Origin: Thermocoleostomius sinensis A174
GTDB taxonomy: Bacteria > Cyanobacteriota > Cyanobacteriia > Elainellales > Elainellaceae
NCBI RefSeq assembly: GCF_026802175.1
Contig: NZ_CP113797.1
Location: forward strand, 3,201,026-3,265,025
Reading direction: 5' to 3'
Length of the DNA stretch: 64,000 bases
The notes under the pieces are model-generated. The model did not search any database, was not told the DNA's origin, and saw only the letters and a list, made by a program, of their open reading frames with translations. Position 1 is the first letter of the stretch, and each line of letters opens with the position of its first letter. Positions 37,566-44,804 of the stretch are shown here, piece after piece. A program made the position numbers and the translations under genes.

Positions 37566-38327
37566 ATGTTCAACGTCATTCGTCGGAGTCAAATGATCGG
37601 GTTAACGGCGATGGATAGTAGCACTGCAACTCGTTTTGGTGGTGTTGAGGAAGTTTGGGTAGACCATCAGGGACGAGTGGTTTACTTTGCTAGCAGTGCT
37701 GGCTATACTCCTCTGGAACAGGTCTCGATCGTTGGCCCAGATGCTGTTCTAACCTATTCGGATTTGGCAACGGAGCCAGCAACAACGCTACGTCGCTTGT
37801 GTGGTATGCAAGTGCGCACTCCGTCAATTTCTGATCCCTTGGGCTGGATAGAGGATTTTCTATTTGATTGGGAGACAGGGGATATTGCGGCGTATATTTT
37901 GGGTGGAGAGATTGCAGCACCCTTTGGTGGACGGGCAGTTTTGTTTCCAGAGGATGTGGAAGTAATTGATGCAGAGGTCGTCGTCATTAAAGAGGATGCT
38001 AAAAATCGACTCACGAGTGAATCTGAAGGGTTGAAGGGGTTCTTGAGTGAGAAATCGCAGCAGGTTAAGAATCTGGTAAAGCAAATGGGCGATCGCCTCA
38101 AATCCCTGGTTTACCCTCACGATCAACCTGAGGTTGTGCGAGTGAAAATCAAAGAAGTTCGAGATGAATTGGCCGCAACAGGACAATATGACCAGAATGC
38201 TCTGAAAGAGGCTGCTGACTTTCTACAGGATAAATGGGAGGACTTTCAGCAAAGTCTCAGTCGCACCGGGCAGCGAATGAAACAGGCGATCGATTCTGCC
38301 TGGCAACGATTGACTCGTAGAGCTTAA
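37566..38327 (+). CDS. PRC-barrel domain protein
   Basis: 253 residues. The N-terminal part shows two PRC-barrel-like beta units (about 5-65 and 80-150; for example IGLTAMDSSTATRFGGVEEVWVDHQGRVVYF and IEDFLFDWETGDIAAYILGGEI). The C-terminal 100 residues are helical and charged (SEKSQQVKNLVKQMGDRLKSL and later WEDFQQSLSRTGQRMKQAI). PRC barrels occur in RimM, in photosynthetic reaction-centre H subunits and in stress proteins. An AGGA lies before the ATG. Last gene of the plus-strand stress run. Confidence 0.88.
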   Translation: MFNVIRRSQMIGLTAMDSSTATRFGGVEEVWVDHQGRVVYFASSAGYTPLEQVSIVGPDAVLTYSDLATEPATTLRRLCGMQVRTPSISDPLGWIEDFLFDWETGDIAAYILGGEIAAPFGGRAVLFPEDVEVIDAEVVVIKEDAKNRLTSESEGLKGFLSEKSQQVKNLVKQMGDRLKSLVYPHDQPEVVRVKIKEVRDELAATGQYDQNALKEAADFLQDKWEDFQQSLSRTGQRMKQAIDSAWQRLTRRA

Positions 38328-38469
38328 AAATCGAAGTACGACAACATCTAGAAAAACCAAGTTCCGTCCCCCCATAATTCAAATGCAGCGGAATGCCGTA
38401 AGCTAGTTGATTGAGGAGCAAAGGTTGTTTGCGTCCGATGAGCTTGGTCGCTATGCAGAGGAATAGGGG

Positions 38470-38970
38470 ATGAACCACAAAGGAATTTTGATATTTTTCT
38501 GCGGAAAAATGGGATCTGGTAAATCCACGCTTTCCCGTAAGATGTCTGAAGAACTTAATGCTATCTTGTTGTCAGAGGATGAATGGCTATCAACTATTTA
38601 TCCTGAAGAAATACAGAATTTTGATGATTACATAAAATATTCAAGGCGACTAAAACCTTTACTAAAGATTCATGTGAGAAATATACTTAAGGCTGGACTT
38701 TCGGTCGTAATGGACTTTCCGGCAAACACAATAAATCAAAGAGTATGGTTCAAAGAGATATTTTTATTCGAAAACATACCTCATAAATTGATATACCTTG
38801 ATGTTGATGACAAAACTTGCTTAGAAGGAATTAGAAAGCGTAGACAAACCAACCCAGAGCGTGCACAGTTTGATACAGAAGATGTTTTTCAGCATGTAAC
38901 TAGCTTTTTTCAGCCACCATCCCCTGATGAGGGTTTCTTCATTGAAGTTGTGCATAGAGATGCCTCTTAG
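38470..38970 (+). CDS. P-loop kinase-like protein (AAA_33 / zeta-toxin-like)
   Basis: 166 residues. Walker A GKMGSGKS at 12-19, an aspartate in DFPANT near 79-84, LIYLDVDDKTCLEGIRKRRQTNP as lid region with basic residues. It resembles small nucleotide or metabolite kinases and zeta-type toxins. The coding region is clearly AT-richer than its neighbours and lacks their codon habits, which suggests horizontal origin. Downstream at about 38986 lies a sequence like the left half of an attC site, so this may be an old integron cassette. Substrate unknown. Confidence 0.75.
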   Translation: MNHKGILIFFCGKMGSGKSTLSRKMSEELNAILLSEDEWLSTIYPEEIQNFDDYIKYSRRLKPLLKIHVRNILKAGLSVVMDFPANTINQRVWFKEIFLFENIPHKLIYLDVDDKTCLEGIRKRRQTNPERAQFDTEDVFQHVTSFFQPPSPDEGFFIEVVHRDAS

Positions 38971-39165
38971 TTCCCCTGTTTGAGAAATGCATAACAAATC
39001 ACTGCACTCGACCGTATGCTATGCTCATCGCAATCACCTAAAAGTTAATGACGGCGATGTGGAACTGGGCAGCGAGGATAACCGATAACGTGTCTGGAGT
39101 CAGTTTCCTCTGATCACTAACTGGAGAAACTAGCCAGGAAAAAACTGGAACATAACCCTCTGCTG

Positions 39166-39642
39166 TTAAATTGCCGAACTTTCGGGATAGGGAAAAAGTT
39201 CAATGCCATATTGCACTGAGATATCCATCACTGTTTCCATACTCGGTGGTTTGTCTGATGACAACTGGCTGAGTTCCTCAAAATACTTCTCCAAACCAGC
39301 AGGCGTCAGCATAATCAGCATCTTGGCTGGGGCTTCACCAACAATAGTAAAAGCGTGTGGCGTGTCACGCGGTAAGTAAATTGTTGTACCCGCGATCGCC
39401 TGAATGGTTTCACTCCCAATCTGAAACTCAACCTGCCCCTCCAGCACATAGAATGTTTCGTCTTCGTTGTGGTGCAGGTGGAGCGGAATTCCCACACCCG
39501 GTAGATTACAGTTCTCAATCAGGGCATACCTGCCATCTGTATCCTCACTCGCCAAGATCACCCGCTGGTGATCGCCGAGTACGTTTAGCCGCTTACCTTC
39601 TCCATTTGAGGTAACCCTTGCTCCTTGGATGAATATACTCAT
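39166..39642 (-). CDS. Cupin-domain protein
   Basis: 158 residues with one cupin_2 barrel: GIPLHLHHNEDETFYVLEGQVEFQIG supplies the His-x-His...Glu metal ligands of motif 1, and YLPRDTPHAFTIVGEAPAKMLIMLTPAG supplies the His of motif 2. Proteins of this class can be dioxygenases, isomerases or ligand-binding factors. It lies 14 bases after the globin gene and probably belongs to the AraC-globin-cupin operon. Confidence 0.9.
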   Translation of the reverse strand: MSIFIQGARVTSNGEGKRLNVLGDHQRVILASEDTDGRYALIENCNLPGVGIPLHLHHNEDETFYVLEGQVEFQIGSETIQAIAGTTIYLPRDTPHAFTIVGEAPAKMLIMLTPAGLEKYFEELSQLSSDKPPSMETVMDISVQYGIELFPYPESSAI

Positions 39643-39656
39643 AGTTGCTTTCCCAC

Positions 39657-40178
39657 CTATCTCGTTCCAAGATTGTTAGCAATTGCCAATCGTTCCGTCA
39701 GGACTTGATCTTCTTGTTGATAGACTGCCTTTTCTTTCTGAATAAACAAGCTGGCTAAAGCCTCATACGCTTCAGCCCATGCGGCAATCACCTCATCGGT
39801 TGCAGCATCTTGCAAAACATCCTTCATCGCCTGCAACAACTTTTCACCAATCAGGGGATACTGCTCTGGCAAAATGCGAGTTGCAACATGACGATGGGCA
39901 ATGTGATCGACTGTCGCTGTTAATTTCTCCAAGCGATCGATGTGAGTGGCATAGGCATAAACAGCCGCTGCTAATTTGTGTGCCTGCCCACCGCCATCGA
40001 AATGCTGCATCCATGTATTTTCAAAACCCCGTCTGTAGTCAGGTCGCTCGGTAAAGGCAATTTCATACATTCGCCGCGTAATCTCTTCCCCTCTTTCTTT
40101 TAAAATCGGTGCCGTTGCTTTGACAATTTCGATCGTTTTTTGACTAACCATGACTGACTGCTGAATGGTTACGAACAT
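39657..40178 (-). CDS. Single-domain globin of the flavohaemoglobin N-terminal type
   Basis: About 173 residues (starts at 40193, 40178 or 40151 are all possible, none with a clear ribosome-binding site). The segment SQKTIEIVKATAPILKERGEEITRRMYEIAF aligns with helices A-B of Hmp globins, with Tyr at B10; AHRHVATRILPEQYPLIGEKLL supplies the proximal His (F8) and the conserved PEQYP turn. No FAD or NAD domain follows, so it cannot reduce itself. Such globins bind O2 or NO. An insertion-like FENTWMQHFDGGGQAHKLA alters the distal side. Co-transcribed with the AraC and cupin genes. Confidence 0.85.
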   Translation of the reverse strand: MFVTIQQSVMVSQKTIEIVKATAPILKERGEEITRRMYEIAFTERPDYRRGFENTWMQHFDGGGQAHKLAAAVYAYATHIDRLEKLTATVDHIAHRHVATRILPEQYPLIGEKLLQAMKDVLQDAATDEVIAAWAEAYEALASLFIQKEKAVYQQEDQVLTERLAIANNLGTR

Positions 40179-40256
40179 ATTTTTTCTAATCACCGAGGGT
40201 AACTAAACCCTTCGATGAAGTCGCACATTTTCTTGCCAAGTTAGAATAAAATCTTG

Positions 40257-41168
40257 CTACAACTTGCGAAACTGGTTCGGGTTCATCCCAGTGTATTGGC
40301 GAAAATACTTGGCAAAATGACTCTGATTGGCAAAGCCGCAATCCAAGGCGATCGCAGTAACAGTTCGCTCTGTTTGCTTGAGTAAACGCTTTGCCTGTTC
40401 TACTCGTTGGTGAATGAGATACTGATGAGGTGATACTCCAGTCGATCGCTTAAATAGATGACAGAAGTAGTACTGGCTCATACCAAGCTGATTGGCAATA
40501 TCGGTCAGAGACAAGTTTTCTCCTAGGTGCGTCTGGATATACTCAACGACTTGTTTTAACTGTTGCTGAGACAACCCATCTTCATAGTCTCGAAATTGAT
40601 GATTGCGTGTAGCGTAATGACGCAACAGATGTGCCGCCAGCGCGGTTGCCATTGTGTCGGCATAAAACCGACTGCCAACCCCATCCTCTTCCAGACTAGC
40701 ATTCAGTGCTAGACCAATCTGATGGATCAATAAATCTGCTTCCTTAGGTGCCAGTAAAAGTTCAACACGATCAGGATTCACCGATTCATAGGCAACCTGA
40801 GCCAGAAACGTTGGCTCCAGGTAAAAATGGATACATTCCATTGTTTGAACCAGTGAGATAGAACGCAGGCTGTGGGGCAGATTAGCAGGAATAATCTGAA
40901 TACAGCCAACTGAGAAGTCTGGTTCTCGATAAGATACTGTCTCCGAACGACCCTCTGCCCCAAGCTCCACGTCATAGGTTCGATGCCCAATTGGAATGAT
41001 GACAATGTGTCGGGGGCTGGAGATTTCTGGTAAGTTGAGCCATGAATTGCGGTAGTGGGCAAGCTGAATATCCCTCCAACCCGCCTGGAAGCTGGTTAGA
41101 ATGGGTGGATCGGACATCCGCTTTGGCAAGTCCACACAGTCAATCACCAACGCTTGCTTTTCAGACAT
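40257..41168 (-). CDS. AraC-family transcriptional regulator
   Basis: 303 residues from ATG 41168 (a GTG at 41216 would add 16). The N-terminal 170 residues are a sensing domain of cupin-like kind; the C-terminal 100 hold the double helix-turn-helix: LSLTDIANQLGMSQYYFCHLFKRSTGVSPHQYLIHQRV and TVTAIALDCGFANQSHFAKYFRQYTGMNPNQFRK, complete and typical. It is the first gene of the unit AraC-globin-cupin and probably controls it. The ligand is not known. Confidence 0.94.
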   Translation of the reverse strand: MSEKQALVIDCVDLPKRMSDPPILTSFQAGWRDIQLAHYRNSWLNLPEISSPRHIVIIPIGHRTYDVELGAEGRSETVSYREPDFSVGCIQIIPANLPHSLRSISLVQTMECIHFYLEPTFLAQVAYESVNPDRVELLLAPKEADLLIHQIGLALNASLEEDGVGSRFYADTMATALAAHLLRHYATRNHQFRDYEDGLSQQQLKQVVEYIQTHLGENLSLTDIANQLGMSQYYFCHLFKRSTGVSPHQYLIHQRVEQAKRLLKQTERTVTAIALDCGFANQSHFAKYFRQYTGMNPNQFRKL

Positions 41169-41313
41169 CGCCGCCCCCAGTTTGTGTTTAGGAAAACTGA
41201 CTCTTGGCCTTACCACAATACACTCAAACTACCGCTTAACCGACGATCTTCTGGGTGTTTTTGGATTTGTCGATAACCTCCAAGAACGAGTGCAAGGACT
41301 CAATGCGGAGTCA

Positions 41314-41398
41314 GCTAACGTTCCCGTTCACCCGCCGCCGATCGCCCTTCTCCCTCCACCGATCGCCCTCCTCGGCCGGTGTGCAACGGGCTGGTTAG
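41314..41398 (-). repeat. attC-like inverted repeat 1 (after the SDR gene)
   Basis: Outer boxes CTAAC (41315-41319) and GTTAG (41394-41398) face each other. Inside, CCCGTTCACCCGCCG (41323-41337) is matched by the reverse complement of 41373-41390 (CCCGTTGCACACCGGCCG) with two extra bases on one arm and one mismatch, the asymmetry seen in integron attC sites. The site begins 18 bases after the SDR stop codon. The spacer holds an imperfect double CGATCGCCC motif. Confidence 0.6.
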
Positions 41399-41416
41399 AA
41401 TGAGTTGAAGACCAAT

Positions 41417-42214
41417 CTACTGTGAGGGCGCGGCCGCGGACCCTGCAAGAATACCGCCGTCAATATTGATTTCCGCTCCAGTAATGTAGCTGGACTCATC
41501 AGCGGCGAGCATGACAGCTACCGCAGCTACTTCCTCGGGCATTCCGAACCGTCTCAGTGGCGTATCCTGCACGAACATTGCCATGTTCGACTCTCGATCC
41601 GGGCCACTGCCAAGCATTGGTTCCCACATGGGGGTGAGTATTGCCGCTGGGTGAATGGAATTACAACGCACTTTCATGCCTTGCTGAGCGCAATACAGTG
41701 CAACACTCTTAGTGTGATTGCGAACAGCAGCCTTACTTGATGCATAAGCAGCTGCCGTCGGTATGCCTACGATACCTGAACGTGAGGAGATGTTAATTAT
41801 TGACCCGGTGCCAGACCCGCGCATCGCGCGGATGGCGTACTTGCAACCAAGAAACACTCCATCAAGGTTTGTCTCATGAACTGAGCGCCAAGCTTCAAGC
41901 GAGGCGTTCTCAGGGTCATGAGGCACATCATCTCCTTCAAAACCCGTGATGCCAGCATTGTTGACTAGGATGTCAAGCTTCCCGTGCTTTTGGATAATAG
42001 CTTCAGTCGTTTCGCGCCATTCTATTTCGCTGCGAACGTCGAGCGGGACAAATGAAGCGGAATGACCAAGAGACTGGGCAACAGCATACCCATTGCCTTG
42101 GTCGATGTCCGAGACGTACACAAATGCACCTTCGGCAGCGAAAGCCCTAGCGATAGCTTCGCCAATTCCGCGCGCAGCGCCAGTAACCAGAGCAACTTTG
42201 CCTTCCAGACGCAT
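41417..42214 (-). CDS. Short-chain dehydrogenase/reductase (SDR), probable gene cassette
   Basis: 265 residues, classical SDR: cofactor motif TGAARGIG at 11-18, LVNNAG near 85-90, catalytic Ser in INISSRSG, and Tyr/Lys in YASSK; C-terminal [14 protein letters not shown]. It should be an NAD(P)-dependent oxidoreductase in the cytoplasm; the substrate cannot be deduced. The gene is bracketed by attC-like sites at both ends. Its start lies 19 bases after the GTTAGAC box, with AAAGGAG between, the usual layout of a promoterless integron cassette. Base use (runs such as GCGCGG) differs from the flanking genes. Confidence 0.92.
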   Translation of the reverse strand: MRLEGKVALVTGAARGIGEAIARAFAAEGAFVYVSDIDQGNGYAVAQSLGHSASFVPLDVRSEIEWRETTEAIIQKHGKLDILVNNAGITGFEGDDVPHDPENASLEAWRSVHETNLDGVFLGCKYAIRAMRGSGTGSIINISSRSGIVGIPTAAAYASSKAAVRNHTKSVALYCAQQGMKVRCNSIHPAAILTPMWEPMLGSGPDRESNMAMFVQDTPLRRFGMPEEVAAVAVMLAADESSYITGAEINIDGGILAGSAAAPSQ

Positions 42215-42232
42215 TCAATGTGTCTCCTTTAT

Positions 42233-42319
42233 GTCTAACGTTCCCAATCACCCGCCGCAGACAACCTCGAACACTTACAGACAGACTTTCGGCGGTCGGG
42301 TGCATTGGGGTTGTTATGC
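42233..42319 (-). repeat. attC-like inverted repeat 2 (between toxin and SDR genes)
   Basis: In gene direction it begins GCATAAC (42319-42313) and ends GTTAGAC (42239-42233), the latter a perfect match to the integron crossover box GTTRRRY. Inner arms: CCCCAATGCACCCGACCGCC and GGCGGGTGATTGGG pair with unpaired extra bases on one arm. The toxin stop codon is eight bases before it. The middle spacer (about 42259-42290) shows no coding potential. Confidence 0.65.
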
Positions 42320-42326
42320 CGTGCTG

Positions 42327-42596
42327 CTACAACTGCTCCAACAATCTGTCGTATTCTGCGTGAGAACCTACCCAAAACCAAATCACTGTATCTCCATCTA
42401 ATTGCCCAACCGCTCGATAACTTTTGCTAATACGGGCAGAGTAGATCGGCAACACCGGATGAACCTTCTTGAAGCGTAGACTTGGATAGCTTGAGTCTTC
42501 CTTAAACTGACGATACGCTGCACGGGCTTGCTCTTGAACCTGTCTAGGTAAATTAGCGAATAGTTTACGAAACTCGGTAGTAGTGCGCGATTTCAC
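42327..42596 (-). CDS. RelE/ParE-superfamily toxin of a toxin-antitoxin pair
   Basis: 89 residues. KSRTTTEFRKLFANLPRQVQEQARAAYRQFKED, then RFKKVHPVLPIYSARISKSYRAVGQLDGDTVIWFWVGSHAEYDRLL, is the RelE/HigB-like fold; the segment YSARISKSYRAV and the terminal His-Tyr pair match family positions. Such toxins are mRNA interferases on the ribosome or gyrase poisons. The GTG start overlaps the antitoxin stop by four bases. Followed within eight bases by attC-like site 2, so toxin, antitoxin and repeat look like one cassette. Confidence 0.85.
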   Translation of the reverse strand: MKSRTTTEFRKLFANLPRQVQEQARAAYRQFKEDSSYPSLRFKKVHPVLPIYSARISKSYRAVGQLDGDTVIWFWVGSHAEYDRLLEQL

Positions 42597-42811
42597 AGTG
42601 TCTCTGGGTCAAGTTCTTGGGTTTGACCTGCATGATATTCAGCTATTGCAGAAGCAGCCAGTTTTGCAAGAATATTCGGTGAGCGAGAGAATGATTCATC
42701 CCAACGCCGATCGTCCTCTATCTCTTCCAAAATCATTGCAGCGATCGCATCCTGTTCGCTTTCAGGTAAGGCTTGTAACCTGGCGATTGCTCGTTCAAGC
42801 AACTCAGTCAT
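42593..42811 (-). CDS. Antitoxin of the RelE/ParE-type pair
   Basis: 72 residues from ATG 42811 (GGAG upstream; a GTG at 42829 is possible). MTELLERAIARLQALPESEQDAIAAMILEEIEDDRRWDESF is typical of cyanobacterial antitoxins paired with RelE-like toxins. The C-terminal part (LAKLAASAIAEYHAGQTQELDPETL) should wrap the toxin. It probably represses its own operon, although no canonical DNA-binding fold is recognisable in so short a protein. Confidence 0.82.
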   Translation of the reverse strand: MTELLERAIARLQALPESEQDAIAAMILEEIEDDRRWDESFSRSPNILAKLAASAIAEYHAGQTQELDPETL

Positions 42812-42841
42812 CGCTACTCCACTCAGCACTTCATACTTACC

Positions 42842-43312
42842 CTATCTATTATCGCTGCTCTCAGGTAGAGTGAGCATAGCCCGAACACGCTCTTGAAATG
42901 CGGGCAAACCGCCCTGATTTTGCCAGTGTTGCTGAAAAGTGGGCATTGTTTCCAGAAACATCACGTCGCCACCCTGAAGCCTAACTGGGTAACCAAATAC
43001 TTCATCCGCTTTTGCAGAATTAGGGAGATTATTCCAATCAATTACCCAAAGCACTTCAACGATTCGATAGATATTGAAATCACCTTGCCACTTTTCACGT
43101 TCTGGCTTGTAATCAAGTACTTCTACAAGGTGCGTAACATAGCCACCTTGCCGAAGTAATATTAGATCTCCTCGCTGTGGTTTGCTGGCATTACCTTCGT
43201 CATCTTTCCAAGCCAACTTAAAGAGGCTTCCAGGCTTAAAAACTTGGTAAGCCCAAGACTCCTGACCCATTGGTTTGATATTCTTCGTCCACTTCAGGTT
43301 TTGTAAGTTCAT
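42842..43312 (-). CDS. Hypothetical protein, 156 residues, possibly PUA/EVE-like
   Basis: No certain family. The layout WAYQVFKPGSLFKLAW, KPQRGDLILLRQGGYVTHLVEVLDYKPE, and FNIYRIVEVLWVIDWNNLP suggests a small beta barrel related to EVE or ASCH/PUA domains that bind modified bases or RNA, but this is only a pattern impression. It ends 12 bases before the longest possible antitoxin start and may travel with the toxin-antitoxin genes. Base composition is AT-richer than the core genes. Confidence 0.55.
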   Translation of the reverse strand: MNLQNLKWTKNIKPMGQESWAYQVFKPGSLFKLAWKDDEGNASKPQRGDLILLRQGGYVTHLVEVLDYKPEREKWQGDFNIYRIVEVLWVIDWNNLPNSAKADEVFGYPVRLQGGDVMFLETMPTFQQHWQNQGGLPAFQERVRAMLTLPESSDNR

Positions 43313-43697
43313 GTATTGACTTCAACTTGAACACTAACAAGTTAACTTTCGGTTACGTCCTAACCAAGGACTAAGCGGCATAACGATTTATTAGACAGAG
43401 TCACTCTGTATAATTACCTGATACGAGCAGTTAGACAGATTGTGCCCTGTACAATCACCCGATTTGGGTAAATCAACAGTAGATGATCTGCATAATAGCG
43501 CTGCTGGAGCAAGTTATGCAGCAAAGTTCCTTATATCTTCTACTTTATTCTCAGTAGATTTGCATACTATAAATTTATTGTTTCTGTTACGTTCATGCTA
43601 AGGCTAAGATCATGTAACCTTCTCGTCCCCGAAAACTACTCGATCAAGTGCGCGATGTGCCAAGGCTAAAACACTACTCCTACCGGACTGAGCAAGG
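43313..43697. other. Intergenic region, 385 bases, with imperfect 40-base tandem repeats
   Basis: AT-rich region left of the IS3 remnant. Two imperfect 40-base units lie at 43391-43430 and 43431-43470. No gene is supported. The rest shows nothing I can name. Confidence 0.45.
43391..43470. repeat. Imperfect tandem repeat, two 40-base units
   Basis: Both units begin TTAGACAGA, share CTGTA, then AAT-ACC-GAT, and contain a small inverted motif (ACAGAGT-cac-TCTGT in the first, ACAG-CCTGT in the second). About 26 of 40 positions agree by eye. Confidence 0.55.
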
Positions 43698-44181
43698 TGT
43701 AGTGCATCTCTAAACCTGGACACCTAAAAAGTCAGCGTAGTAAAAACTGCTACATGGATGGTAAAAACTCGGCATATCATCGTCATAGGGTACTCCTGGC
43801 TCAGTTGCTTTACCAATTCCCGTTTTTATCCCCGTTCAACAGGTGTGATGCCTTTTTGGCAATTTCTAACTACATGGTTAATTGTCCGGCCATCCGCTCC
43901 AACTCAGCAATGCGTCCTTCTTTTTGGCTGGTTTGCTCTCCACTTTCAACGCTTGATATGCTCATTCGAGAAATTCTCGCTTCCATATTGTCAACACCGA
44001 GTTGTGGATTTTGCAAGCCCGACAAGCATCGGCTGGACTCTTTTCTCCCCGCAACACTTCGAGCACCACTTTTGCGTTGAATTGGGCAGTGTATTTGCGT
44101 TGTTTTGCTGCTATTATCTTGCTCCCTGGCTTCGACTCAGTTTACTCTCTCCTACTTGTCCAGTTTTTGGGATGCACTACA
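43698..44181 (-). mobile_element. Internally deleted IS3-family insertion element, 484 bases
   Basis: Terminal inverted repeats: left TGTAGTGCATCTCTAAACCT then GGACAC (43698-43723), right end (reverse complement) TGTAGTGCATCCCAAAAACT then GGACAA. Both start TG as in IS3 elements. The element is flanked by direct repeats CAAGG (43693-43697 and 44182-44186), a 5-bp target duplication. The inside encodes, on the minus strand, a broken OrfA and only the first residues of OrfB, so most of the transposase catalytic gene is missing. Confidence 0.8.
43728..44118 (-). pseudogene. IS3-family transposase remnant (OrfA fragments and start of OrfB)
   Basis: Fragment 1 reads RKYTAQFNAKVVLEVLRGEK, then a helix-turn-helix remnant ending WKREFLE and a TGA at 43964-43962. 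After a one-base frame change fragment 2 gives QKEGRIAELERMAGQLTM, the leucine-zipper region of OrfA, ending at TAG 43872-43870. Further on, VKQLSQEYPMTMICRV matches the start of OrfB and then stops. At least one frameshift, two stops and loss of the integrase core make it non-functional. Confidence 0.8.
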
Positions 44182-44309
44182 CAAGGTAGTTTATTCTCTA
44201 GCCTTATTAGTTTCTTATTTTTCTCTCCTATTGTTGAACCTGTGAAGGGGAAGACAACCATAACCCTTTCCTCAAATCATGCTAAATTCTAATTTTTTTG
44301 GAGAAACCC

Positions 44310-44534
44310 ATGAGTAACTACATGATTCCTGCCGATATCAATAATCTCAGCTTTGATAGCTTTGGTCGCAATCCTGGTCGTGATGTAGTGTGTTTGGCCC
44401 CAATCCGCACTGTTATTCGTCGCGAAGAAGAGATTACCCTAGTCCGCAAAGTCCGCAAGGTGGAGGAGGTAGACGCAGGGTTATCTTGCCCTGTGAACAG
44501 TGAAACGATGTCTTCCAACCCATTCGCTCAGTAG
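44310..44534 (+). CDS. Hypothetical protein, 74 residues
   Basis: Starts at ATG 44310 with GGAG nine bases upstream; a TTG at 44298 is less likely. MSNYMIPADINNLSFDSFGRNP, followed by CLAPIRTVIRREEEITLVRKVRKVEEVD. The middle charged strand-helix looks like an ordered segment; the ends look flexible. No family recognised. It stands alone, right of the IS3 remnant. Confidence 0.5.
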   Translation: MSNYMIPADINNLSFDSFGRNPGRDVVCLAPIRTVIRREEEITLVRKVRKVEEVDAGLSCPVNSETMSSNPFAQ

Positions 44535-44804
44535 ATAGGTCAGATTTCAGTATTGCTGAGTTGTCTAATTCAGTGGCTGCATACACGTCTCTGATATGAA
44601 GGGATTAGATGCTCAGCAATGCTGTTACCGGTGCACTTGTTTAGTTCTGCGCTATGGTTCTTGTAAAGATCACGGATAACGCAGTACATTGTTGAACTAA
44701 CGTCCCTACCTATTCTGGGTAGGGATTCTATTTTGAGTAATTTCGTTGTCAATTCACTACTGGTAGCTAATTGTCGGTTATTTAACTTGGGTGTGAGGAA
44801 CACA

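Noticed and set aside
43330-43395. Third attC-like site upstream of the 156-residue gene
   Set aside because: ACTAACAAG and GCATAACG boxes are present but the arms do not pair with each other, so the evidence is too weak.
43754-44292. Plus-strand open frames as real genes
   Set aside because: They are the antisense of IS3 transposase remnants on the minus strand.
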